DNA of 26,458 nucleotides, from the NCBI GenBank assembly GCA_947174215.1, contig CAMWIB010000004.1:1-26458 (forward strand), written 5' to 3'. The notes under the pieces are model-generated. The model did not search any database. It saw only the letters and a program-made list of their open reading frames with translations, and had not been told where the DNA came from. A program made the position numbers and the translations under genes. The DNA is from an uncultured Clostridia bacterium (GTDB taxonomy: Bacteria > Bacillota > Clostridia > Christensenellales > CAG-917). Shown here piece by piece: positions 13,666-20,905 of the stretch. The stretch's first letter is position 1, and each line of letters starts with the position of its first letter.

Positions 13666-16191
13666 ATTTTCATTCTCCTTTTGAGATATTTTATTTTCGT
13701 TATATTCGATATTTTCATCGGGTATTTCGCTTGTATTTTGAGGTGAACTCAGCTCGCTCTGATTCGTATTATTATCGGAACGTTCGTCATTATCGGAACG
13801 TTCGTCGTTTTTACTGTGTTTAACCTTAAAGAAGTTTATCGTGAGAGCATTGAGTACGACGGATACGCTCGATACGCTCATTGCAAGCGAGCCAATCATC
13901 GGGTTTATCTTGAAGCCGTTTATGTAATAGAACGCGCCTGTGGCAATAATCACGCACACGAAGTTGTAGATGAACGCCCAGAATAAGCCGAGCCTAATCG
14001 TATTCAGTGTGCGCTTGCTAAGACCTATTACGTTGAGTACGTCCATAAGGTCGTTTCTAAGTAGCACTATGTCGCTACATTCCATAGCCACGTCGCTGCC
14101 TCCGCCAACGGATATACCGAGGTCCGCCGCAGTGAGTGCGGGAGCGTCGTTTACACCGTCGCCAACCATAGCGACGAGGTGCTTGTCGTCGGATTTGAGT
14201 TCCTCAACTACGCGTTGCTTGTCGGCAGGGTGTACGTCCGAAATAATCTCGCTTATACCAACTTCTTTTGCGATAACCTCGGCAGTTGCGCGGTTGTCGC
14301 CTGTGAGCATAACCACTTTTATGCCGCGCTTTGTAAGCTCTGCAACAGCCTGTGCGGAACCTGCTTTTAAGGTGTCCTTTACGGCAATTATTGCGACAAC
14401 CTTATCTTCTTTTATGACGAGCAGGGGAGTTTTGCCCTCGCTTGCGAGCTTGTCTGCAAGAAGCTTCGCTTCGCTTATATCCGCTCCTTTGTCCTCGGCA
14501 AGCTTAATATTGCCAACCGCATAATGTACGCCGTCAATCACGCCCTCGATACCTCTGCCCTCGATAGAGCGGTAGTCCGAAACGTCAAACAGCGTAGCGT
14601 TGTGACTTACGGCGTATTCCACTATGGAATGAGCGAGCGGGTGTTCAGACTTGTGTTCGAGCGAGTAAATTGCGGAAAGCAATGCGCTGTCCGAAAGTTG
14701 TTCACCGTCTGCAAATAGCTCGCAGGCGTTGCCAGCCAGATTGATGGGGCCCCCACAAACGTCCCTGTTTGTGGGGTAAATAAAGTCCGTAACTTTGGGC
14801 TTGCCCTCGGTGAGCGTACCAGTTTTGTCGAGTACGACGGTTTTTATAAGGTGCGCTTTCTCCAAAATCTCCGCATTCTTTATAAGCAAACCGTTTGCCG
14901 CGCCCTTACCGGTTCCCGCCATAATAGATACGGGCGTAGCAAGTCCGAGTGCGCAGGGACAGGCGATAACCACTACGGATATTGCAAAGTTGAGAGCAAG
15001 CTCGAAGGGTGAACCTGCGATAAGATTTGCAATCAGCGTAATAAGCGCAATACCAAGTATGACAGGCACGAATATCCCCGATACCTTGTCCGCAAGCTTG
15101 GATATGGGCGCTTTTGAGTTGCTCGCTTCGTCAACGAGTCTGATGATTGCGGCGATGGACGTATCTTCGCCAACCTTGCTCGCGCTCATCTTGAAGTAGC
15201 CCGCCGTAACTGTGGTAGAGGAGAACACCTCGTCCCCTTCCTTTTTGAATACGGGCATAGACTCGCCCGTGATGTTCGCCTGATTTATGGAAGCGTTACC
15301 CTCGACGATAATTCCGTCAACGGGAATGCTTGCGCCGTTTTTGACAACAACGGTATCGCCGACTTTCACGTCCTCGGCGGCTATTTCCACCTCTTCGCCA
15401 TCGCGCAGGACGGTAGCGCGCTTGGGCGCAAGGTCCATCAGCTTTGTGACGGCGGCGGTGGTCTTTTTCTTTGACAGTCCTTCAAGATATTTGCCAAGGC
15501 TCACGAGGGTGAGTATCATTCCCGCCGACTCGAAGTACAGGCTGTCGTGATAGGTCATAGTCACTTCGCGCCACTTCTCGACGTCCACGCCCGATGCAAC
15601 CATAGCCTGCGCACAGCTTATAATGAACAGGGCAATTACGCCGTATATCAAGGAAGCCGCCGCGCCTATTGCGATAAGCGTATCCATATTCGGCTTGCCG
15701 CGGAACAGCTTTTTGAAGCCGCTCACAAAATAGCGGCGATAAATAAAGATAATCGGCAGAACCAAAAGAAGTTGCAAAAGCGCGAAGCCCATAGGGTTGC
15801 TATGATGGTCGAATACCTTGGGTGCAGGGAAACCCCACATCATATTGCCCATTGAAAAATACATCAATATGAGAAGCAATACGATGCACGCGATGAGCTT
15901 CGCAAGGGTGTAATCTTTTTTCTCCTTAGCTATGGCTGTGCCGCCCGCCGCGCCGTTTTTCGCGTCTTGCGTTTCGTCCTTTGGAAGTACAAAAGTATAG
16001 CCCGCACCGTCCACCGCTTTTTGCAGTGCGGACACCATGCAAACACTTTCGTCGTACTCCACAACCATATTATTTGAAAGCAGATTTACGTTTACTGACT
16101 TCACTCCGTCAACCTTTTCCACCGCCTTCTGAACGTGCGCCTGACACGCCGCGCACGTCATACCTTGTACACCAAACCTACCTTTAATCAT
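13447..16191 (-). CDS. copA: Copper-exporting P1B-type ATPase with HMA domains at both ends
   Basis: A 914-residue Cu(+) efflux ATPase of the cytoplasmic membrane. Order: N-terminal HMA domain (GMTCAAC, Cys13/Cys16), eight-helix core, TGES actuator loop near 307, CPC metal site near 409 (ACPCALG), phosphorylated Asp in DKTGT near 454, SEHPLA of the N-domain near 515, GDGVND near 675 and the last-helix MSVSSVSVVLNAL, a Cu(+) hallmark. Unusually, an Asn/Ser/Glu-rich linker (about 793-842) leads to a second HMA domain (843-914, CGMC), like a fused CopZ. Residues about 472-482 (PTNRDVCGGP) come from the dispersed 31-bp repeat. The ATG overlaps the csoR stop codon (ATGA), so both are co-expressed from the CsoR-controlled promoter at 16681-16710. 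Confidence 0.96.
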   Translation of the reverse strand: MIKGRFGVQGMTCAACQAHVQKAVEKVDGVKSVNVNLLSNNMVVEYDESVCMVSALQKAVDGAGYTFVLPKDETQDAKNGAAGGTAIAKEKKDYTLAKLIACIVLLLILMYFSMGNMMWGFPAPKVFDHHSNPMGFALLQLLLVLPIIFIYRRYFVSGFKKLFRGKPNMDTLIAIGAAASLIYGVIALFIISCAQAMVASGVDVEKWREVTMTYHDSLYFESAGMILTLVSLGKYLEGLSKKKTTAAVTKLMDLAPKRATVLRDGEEVEIAAEDVKVGDTVVVKNGASIPVDGIIVEGNASINQANITGESMPVFKKEGDEVFSSTTVTAGYFKMSASKVGEDTSIAAIIRLVDEASNSKAPISKLADKVSGIFVPVILGIALITLIANLIAGSPFELALNFAISVVVIACPCALGLATPVSIMAGTGKGAANGLLIKNAEILEKAHLIKTVVLDKTGTLTEGKPKVTDFIYPTNRDVCGGPINLAGNACELFADGEQLSDSALLSAIYSLEHKSEHPLAHSIVEYAVSHNATLFDVSDYRSIEGRGIEGVIDGVHYAVGNIKLAEDKGADISEAKLLADKLASEGKTPLLVIKEDKVVAIIAVKDTLKAGSAQAVAELTKRGIKVVMLTGDNRATAEVIAKEVGISEIISDVHPADKQRVVEELKSDDKHLVAMVGDGVNDAPALTAADLGISVGGGSDVAMECSDIVLLRNDLMDVLNVIGLSKRTLNTIRLGLFWAFIYNFVCVIIATGAFYYINGFKINPMIGSLAMSVSSVSVVLNALTINFFKVKHSKNDERSDNDERSDNNTNQSELSSPQNTSEIPDENIEYNENKISQKENENMKKYVLNVEGMMCGMCEKHVNNAVQKVAQVKSVESSHVSGTTTIICENELDIQKIKAAIDEEGYKVLSVTEE
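13771..13806. repeat. Two perfect 18-bp tandem repeats in the copA linker
   Basis: ATTATCGGAACGTTCGTC occurs twice head to tail at 13771-13788 and 13789-13806. On the coding strand it yields repeated D-E-R-S-D-N in the linker before the C-terminal HMA domain. The unit length keeps frame, so copy number can change without breaking the gene. Confidence 0.85.
14746..14776 (+). repeat. 31-bp hairpin repeat, copy 2, inside copA
   Basis: Same structure as 1585-1615 with the same GTCCCT loop; the arms CCCCACAAAC and GTTTGTGGGG are perfectly complementary here. It lies in the copA reading frame between the P-domain DKTGT segment and the N-domain, and is translated on the minus strand as PTNRDVCGGP. 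Confidence 0.85.
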
Positions 16192-16604
16192 TGAAACCTC
16201 TTGAATAAAGCCACGATTTCGTCAACAACCTCAAAATTTCCCGCCTGTATATTCTCGATAAGACAGGAGTGCATATGCGCGTCAAGCACGAGGTTCGCAA
16301 GCCCCTTTACGGACTTGTTTACCGCGCTCAACTGAATAAGCACGTCGTCGCAATATCTGTCATTCTCAATCATATTTTTTATGCCGTTAAGCTGTCCGAC
16401 AATGCGATTTATCCTCACCTCAATCGCGTGCTTCTCCTCGGCAGAGCGCACCTTCGTGCGATTCGCACAACAGCCTTTTTCGCTCATTTCGTCCTCGCCA
16501 CAGCAACAGCCGCTTTCGCTTACATTTGCTTCTTCATCACTACGGCAACAATCGTTTGTCACTACGCTTTCATCATTGCCACAGCATACTTTTTCTTTAT
16601 CCAT
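16188..16604 (-). CDS. csoR: CsoR-family copper-sensing repressor with Cys-cluster N-terminal tail
   Basis: A 138-residue repressor. The core from about residue 53 (EEKHAIEVRINRIVGQLNGIKNMIENDRYCDDVLIQLSAV) is the all-helical CsoR/RcnR fold, with the C-H-C Cu(+) ligands in RYCDD, DAHMHSC. Copper binding would release it from the operator upstream and derepress csoR-copA. The first 50 residues are unusual: four Cys clusters (CC at 7-8, CC at 19-20, CCC at 33-35, CC at 45-46) in an acidic stretch, absent from standard CsoR of about 90-110 residues. They may buffer or sense metal. The ATG at 16604 has GAGAGG upstream; M40 is a less likely start because it lacks a good site. The stop overlaps the copA start (ATGA). 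Confidence 0.93.
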   Translation of the reverse strand: MDKEKVCCGNDESVVTNDCCRSDEEANVSESGCCCGEDEMSEKGCCANRTKVRSAEEKHAIEVRINRIVGQLNGIKNMIENDRYCDDVLIQLSAVNKSVKGLANLVLDAHMHSCLIENIQAGNFEVVDEIVALFKRFQ

Positions 16605-16680
16605 ATTTACCTCTCGATTATTTCCATAAGCCTTGCATTTATAACGCGAGCGACTTATGAGCAGTTCTTATCTTAAAACC

Positions 16681-16710
16681 ATAATATACCCGTAGGGGGT
16701 ATATTGTCAA
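16681..16710 (-). promoter_or_regulatory. csoR-copA promoter
   Basis: On the minus strand TTGACA (16710-16705) and TATTAT (16686-16681) are 18 bp apart. The start would be near 16674, leaving a leader of about 70 bases. The CsoR operator fills the spacer. Confidence 0.85.
16684..16704. promoter_or_regulatory. CsoR operator
   Basis: Arms ATATACCC (16684-16691) and GGGTATAT (16697-16704) are perfect inverted repeats around GTAGG. The TACCC...GGGTA pattern with a G-rich centre is the established CsoR operator type. Its place between -35 and -10 fits direct repression. Confidence 0.9.
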
Positions 16711-16721
16711 TTACAATTTAT

Positions 16722-16752
16722 AAAAAAACAACCGCCCCGAAAGAGCGGTTGT
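16722..16752 (-). terminator. Intrinsic terminator of the LRR lipoprotein gene
   Basis: On the minus strand ACAACCGC (16752-16745) pairs with GCGGTTGT (16735-16728), followed by a run of T at 16727-16722. It is 28 bases after the stop codon and also insulates the copper promoter. Confidence 0.85.
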
Positions 16753-16779
16753 CTTGAAAGTAAATGGTTTTTAATTCTC

Positions 16780-18051
16780 TTATGCCCAAATGGTAGAAAC
16801 TCCGCCAACATAGTGCCAATAGTTGCCGTAATCTGTCGGTTTGTTTGCGGAATAATAATAGCGAGTTGAATTTTTAAGCTGTTCATTTCCTGACTCAATA
16901 GATATGTTCGCCCAGTCTTTAGCGGTGCCTTTATAATATAGTCGTGTAAGCTTCGTGCAGTATGTAAATGCAGAACTGCCAATCATTGTTATGCTGTCTG
17001 GAATGATTAGACTTGTTAGCTCCTGACACCAAGCAAAAGCGTAATTGCCTATGAATTCTACGCTATCCGGGAGGGAAATGCTTGCAAGTTTACTGCAAGA
17101 ATAGAATGCAAAATCACCAATTATTTCTACATTTTTGCCCATTATTACATTCGTCAATTCAAGGCATTCTCTAAATGCTAAATCGTTAATGCGTTCAACG
17201 CTGTCTGGAATTTTAATGCTTGTTATACTGGTGCAATTCTCAAATGTATATGGTTTTATAAAGGTTATACCGTCGGGGATAATCAGGTCTGTAACCAACT
17301 CTCCGTTTAGGTATAAATTGTGCGCTTCATATAATGGATTCGCGTAAGTGTTTTCAAAAAATATTTCACACCAATTTTTCAAATCTTTGATGTTTACGGC
17401 ATCGAGCTTATTGCATGCCGTAAACGCATCGTTTCCAATACTTGTGACGCCTTTGCCTATTGTTACGTTCTTGAGTCCTGTGCAATAATAAAATGCGCAG
17501 TTTCCGATATGGGTTACGCTATCGGGAAGGATTATATTTATTAGCTCTATGCAATGATTAAATGCGTCCTCTCCAATGCTCGTTACACTGTCTGGAATGA
17601 CCATATCTATTAGCCCAGTGCACCAGCTAAATGTAGAATATCCAATGCTCGTTACGCCGTTGCCAATAGTTGCGTGTGTTAGACTGGGACAGTAAGCAAA
17701 AGCAGATACACCAATGTGTGTTACACTGTCTGGAATGATGACGGTTTCCAGTTTAGAGTCATGAGAAAAAGCATTATCGCTGATAGTGGCAATACCTTCG
17801 GGAATAACGACATTTGCCGTTATGTTTCTATATTCCGATTTAAGCCCTGTTATACAAATCTTGCCGTCAGGAGTGGTCGTATAAGTAAACATTGATAGCT
17901 TGTTCTTGTCGACTGAATTATTGCCGTCAATGGTGGTATCGTTGCCATCTCCGTCGGTTGTGGTATTTTTATCGCAAGCGACAAGTGCAATCATCGAGAT
18001 AGCGAGTATCGCAACAAGAAGAACTGTAATGAGCAATTTTTTGTGTTTCAT
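16780..18051 (-). CDS. BspA-like leucine-rich-repeat lipoprotein
   Basis: A 423-residue exported lipoprotein: MKHKK start, hydrophobic segment and lipobox LVAC with Cys26, then a Thr/Asp/Asn-rich spacer. It contains about 11 LRR_5 (BspA/TpLRR) repeats of roughly 23 residues with the core I-P-D-S-V-T-x-I-G-x-x-A-F-x-x-C. They form two blocks (about residues 80-220 and 250-375) separated by a non-repeat insert (KNWCEIFFENTY...NLYLNGELV) that is common in these proteins. The end (NYWHYVGG...W) is a typical cap. Such proteins act at the cell surface in adhesion or host contact; the ligand is unknown. The ATG at 18051 has AGGAG eight bases upstream. It is a single gene, more A+T rich than its neighbours. 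Confidence 0.9.
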   Translation of the reverse strand: MKHKKLLITVLLVAILAISMIALVACDKNTTTDGDGNDTTIDGNNSVDKNKLSMFTYTTTPDGKICITGLKSEYRNITANVVIPEGIATISDNAFSHDSKLETVIIPDSVTHIGVSAFAYCPSLTHATIGNGVTSIGYSTFSWCTGLIDMVIPDSVTSIGEDAFNHCIELINIILPDSVTHIGNCAFYYCTGLKNVTIGKGVTSIGNDAFTACNKLDAVNIKDLKNWCEIFFENTYANPLYEAHNLYLNGELVTDLIIPDGITFIKPYTFENCTSITSIKIPDSVERINDLAFRECLELTNVIMGKNVEIIGDFAFYSCSKLASISLPDSVEFIGNYAFAWCQELTSLIIPDSITMIGSSAFTYCTKLTRLYYKGTAKDWANISIESGNEQLKNSTRYYYSANKPTDYGNYWHYVGGVSTIWA

Positions 18052-18203
18052 AAGGCGTACTCCTCTAAAACAATAAATATGATATCAACGGGCAACGGTT
18101 TCATGCGTAATTTAACTAATGTTGACAAAAAAAATGATACCACGGCAAAGTGATATTTGCAAGGTTTTGTTAGAATAAGCAGGCACACGAGGAAGAGATG
18201 ATA

Positions 18204-18290
18204 GCTTGAAAAGGGACGACATCAAAATCAAACACAAGAGTGTGCTTGAAAAGGTACGTCGGAAAAAGTAAACACGCATTGCGTGCTTGA
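18204..18290. repeat. Degenerate 40-bp tandem repeat with terminal hairpins
   Basis: Unit 1 (18204-18243) and unit 2 (18244-18284) both begin GCTTGAAAAGG, continue with an A-rich middle and AAACAC, and end in a small palindrome (ACAC-AAGA-GTGT; CACGCA-TT-GCGTG). A third partial GCTTGA follows at 18285. The middle parts differ, so this is an old or structure-conserved repeat. Confidence 0.55.
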
Positions 18291-18315
18291 CTTATGAGGG
18301 TTTGAGTATTAAACT
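18287..18315 (+). promoter_or_regulatory. Candidate leuS promoter
   Basis: TTGACT at 18287-18292 and TAAACT at 18310-18315 are 17 bp apart, 45 bases before the leuS ATG. A TATAAT at 18333-18338 is a better -10 box but has only a poor -35 (TTAAAC at 18309). Confidence 0.4.
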
Positions 18316-18359
18316 TACTAATATATAAATTATATAATCGATAAACTTGCGAGGTATAA

Positions 18360-20783
18360 ATGGACTACAAGCAGATTGAAAGCAAGTGGCAACGCATTTG
18401 GGCGGAAACCGGACTGTACAAATTTGACAAGGAAAAGGTTGACAAAAAGTTTTACTGCCTTGAAATGTTTTCCTATCCTTCGGGGGCGAAGCTACACGCG
18501 GGGCATTGGTACAATTACGGACCTGCGGACACATTCGCGCGTTTCAAGCGTATGCAGGGCTTTGAGGTGTTCCACCCGATGGGCTTTGACGCGTTCGGTC
18601 TGCCTGCGGAGAACTACGCCATAAAGACGGGCATACATCCCGAGGAGAGTACGCTCAAAAATATCGAAACGATGGAAGGTCAGCTTCGCCGCATAGGCGC
18701 AACCTACGATTGGGATTACGAGCTTAAAACCTGTACGCCCGAGTACTACAAGTGGACGCAGTGGATGTTTTTGCAACTCTTCAAGCATGGGCTTGCCTAT
18801 CAGAAGGACGCGCCCGTCAACTGGTGTCCGTCATGCAATACGGTGCTTGCAAACGAGCAGGCGCAGGGTGGCGTATGCGAGAGATGCGGAAGTCAGGTTA
18901 CGCACAAAAACCTCAATCAGTGGTTCTTCAAGATTACGCAGTACGCCGACGAGCTGCTTGACGGAATCGATAAGCTGGATTGGCCCGAAAAGACCAAGGC
19001 TATGCAGAAAAACTGGATAGGAAGAAGCTACGGCGGCGAGATAGAGTTTGCCGTCAAGGGTACGGACGTCAAGCTCAGAGTGTTTACGACGAGAGCGGAT
19101 ACAGTATTTGGTGTGACGTACGTCGTGCTTGCGCCCGAAAGTCCGCTCGTTGATATTCTCACTACGGCGGAGCAAAAAGCCGCGGTCGAGGATTATAAGG
19201 AGAGAAGCGCGGCGGCAACCGAGATAGAGCGTATGTCCTCTACCCGTGAAAAGACGGGAGTGCCTACGGGCGCGTACGCCATAAACCCCGTGAACGGAAG
19301 AGAGGTTCCCGTACTTGTTGCGGACTACGTTATCGCAAGCTATGGCACGGGTGCGGTAATGGGCGTTGCGGCGCACGACGAGCGTGATTTCGTGTTCGCG
19401 CAAAAGCTCGGCTTGCCCGTTGAGAGAGTTATAAAGAGTAAGGACGGCAGTGACGATACGTTGCCGTATACAGAGTACGGAGTTCTCGTGAACAGCGGCG
19501 AGTTTGACGGAATGACGTCCGAGGACGCGAAGCTTGCGATACTCAAAAAATTGGAGAAGGAAGGCAAGGGTTGCCTCAAAACAAACTACCGTTTGCGCGA
19601 TTGGCTTGTAAGCCGTCAACGCTATTGGGGCGCGCCTATTCCAATCATACACTGCGAGCATTGCGGTGCGGTACCTGTTCCCGAAGAGGACTTGCCCGTG
19701 CGCCTGCCGCATAACGTAAACTTTACGCCCGACGGAGAATCTCCGCTCAAAAAATGCGACGAGTTTATGAATACCGTCTGCCCCGTGTGCGGCAGACCTG
19801 CAAAGCGCGACGCGGATACCCTCGATACGTTCGTGTGTTCGAGCTGGTACTACCTGCGTTATCCCGATAGCAAGAATGCGGATAAGCCGTTTGATACGGA
19901 GTGGATAGACAAGGTTCTTCCTGTTGATAAGTATATCGGCGGCGCGGAACACGCCTGTATGCACCTGCTGTACGCGCGTTTCTTCACGAAGGCGTTGCGT
20001 GATATGGGCTATCTCCACTTTGACGAGCCGTTCCTGTCGCTGGTACATCAGGGAACGATACTCGGTCCCGACGGCAACAAGATGAGTAAGTCGCGCGGCA
20101 ACGTCGTATCTCCCGACGACAGCATAGTAAAATTCGGCGCGGACGTATTCAGAGTATATCTGATGTTTGGCTTCAACTACGTCGAGGGCGGTCCGTGGAA
20201 CGAGAGCGGTCTGGAATCCGTCAACCGCTTCTTCGAGAGAGTTGAACGTATCGTTAAAAAGTGCTTTGCTATGAGCTTTGAGGACGCGCCCATCGGCAAG
20301 TCGGAAAAGGAACTCAACCGCGTACGCCACAATACGATAAAGAGCGTGACGAACGACCTCGCTACGTTCTCCTTCAATACGGCGATTGCAAGACTTATGG
20401 AATACGTCAACGCAATATATGCCTACGAAGCGGGCGTAGAGAAAAAGCACGCGATATATAAGGAGTGCGCAAAGGACTTGGTGCTTTTGTTCGCACCGTT
20501 CGCACCTCACTTCTGCGAGGAGCTGTGGGAAGTGCTTGGCGAGAAGTATTCCGTGTTCAATCAACCGTACCCGACTTATGACGAAAAGGCGACGATACTT
20601 GACGAGATAGAACTTGCCGTTCAAATAAACTCCAAGCTCCGCGGCAGAATTATGGTTGCCAACGGCGCACCAAAAGAAGATGTCGAGAAAGCGGCAGTTG
20701 CCGAGGTTGCGGCGCAACTTGACGGCAAGCCCGTGAAAAAAATAATTATCGTGCCTAAGCGTTTGGTTAATATAATAGTTTGA
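18360..20783 (+). CDS. leuS: Leucyl-tRNA synthetase
   Basis: An 807-residue class Ia synthetase that charges tRNA-Leu with leucine in the cytoplasm; length is normal for bacterial LeuRS. The HIGH motif is in YPSGAKLHAGHW (HAGH), a Zn-type CPSC/CERC pair follows (NWCPSC, GVCERC), and the CP1 editing domain shows TTRADTVFGVTYVVLAPE and ASYGTGAVMGVAAHDERD. A second CEHC/CPVC pair, then LSWYY-like CSSWYYLRYPD and the catalytic loop NKMSKSRGN follow. The C-terminal anticodon-binding region ends in VKKIIIVPKRLVNIIV. GAGG lies five bases before the ATG at 18360. serS follows on the same strand after 122 bases; no T-box is seen for either. Confidence 0.98.
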   Translation: MDYKQIESKWQRIWAETGLYKFDKEKVDKKFYCLEMFSYPSGAKLHAGHWYNYGPADTFARFKRMQGFEVFHPMGFDAFGLPAENYAIKTGIHPEESTLKNIETMEGQLRRIGATYDWDYELKTCTPEYYKWTQWMFLQLFKHGLAYQKDAPVNWCPSCNTVLANEQAQGGVCERCGSQVTHKNLNQWFFKITQYADELLDGIDKLDWPEKTKAMQKNWIGRSYGGEIEFAVKGTDVKLRVFTTRADTVFGVTYVVLAPESPLVDILTTAEQKAAVEDYKERSAAATEIERMSSTREKTGVPTGAYAINPVNGREVPVLVADYVIASYGTGAVMGVAAHDERDFVFAQKLGLPVERVIKSKDGSDDTLPYTEYGVLVNSGEFDGMTSEDAKLAILKKLEKEGKGCLKTNYRLRDWLVSRQRYWGAPIPIIHCEHCGAVPVPEEDLPVRLPHNVNFTPDGESPLKKCDEFMNTVCPVCGRPAKRDADTLDTFVCSSWYYLRYPDSKNADKPFDTEWIDKVLPVDKYIGGAEHACMHLLYARFFTKALRDMGYLHFDEPFLSLVHQGTILGPDGNKMSKSRGNVVSPDDSIVKFGADVFRVYLMFGFNYVEGGPWNESGLESVNRFFERVERIVKKCFAMSFEDAPIGKSEKELNRVRHNTIKSVTNDLATFSFNTAIARLMEYVNAIYAYEAGVEKKHAIYKECAKDLVLLFAPFAPHFCEELWEVLGEKYSVFNQPYPTYDEKATILDEIELAVQINSKLRGRIMVANGAPKEDVEKAAVAEVAAQLDGKPVKKIIIVPKRLVNIIV

Positions 20784-20845
20784 TTTGCGCGAACATATTA
20801 GTCCACGCTAATCAATAGCATAATAGCAAAATGCATAGATTAAAC

Positions 20846-20869
20846 ACACGAAGTGTCCACTTAAAGTGG
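20846..20869 (+). repeat. Twin small palindromes in the serS leader
   Basis: ACAC-GAA-GTGT (20846-20856) directly abuts CCACTT-A-AAGTGG (20857-20869). The first shares its core with palindromes at 12844-12856 and 22317-22333. The site is 37 bases before the serS ATG. Confidence 0.5.
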
Positions 20870-20905
20870 TGATAATGAAAATATTATAAATTTGGAGATA
20901 AAACA

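Larger units (their letters stand above)
18052..18359. other. Divergent intergenic region, LRR lipoprotein/leuS
   Basis: This 308-base A+T-rich gap holds the two start regions and a degenerate tandem repeat (18204-18290). I see no open frame with a ribosome binding site, and no T-box signature (no TGG-N-ACC element) ahead of leuS. Confidence 0.65.

Noticed and set aside
18300..18359. T-box leader for leuS or serS
   Set aside because: Neither upstream gap has the T-box core or an antiterminator/terminator pair; the gaps are too short for a standard T-box before serS.
18831..20717. Long open frame (628 codons) antisense to leuS
   Set aside because: It mirrors the codon pattern of leuS, encodes no recognisable domain and has no ribosome binding site. 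LeuRS motifs on the plus strand explain the region fully.
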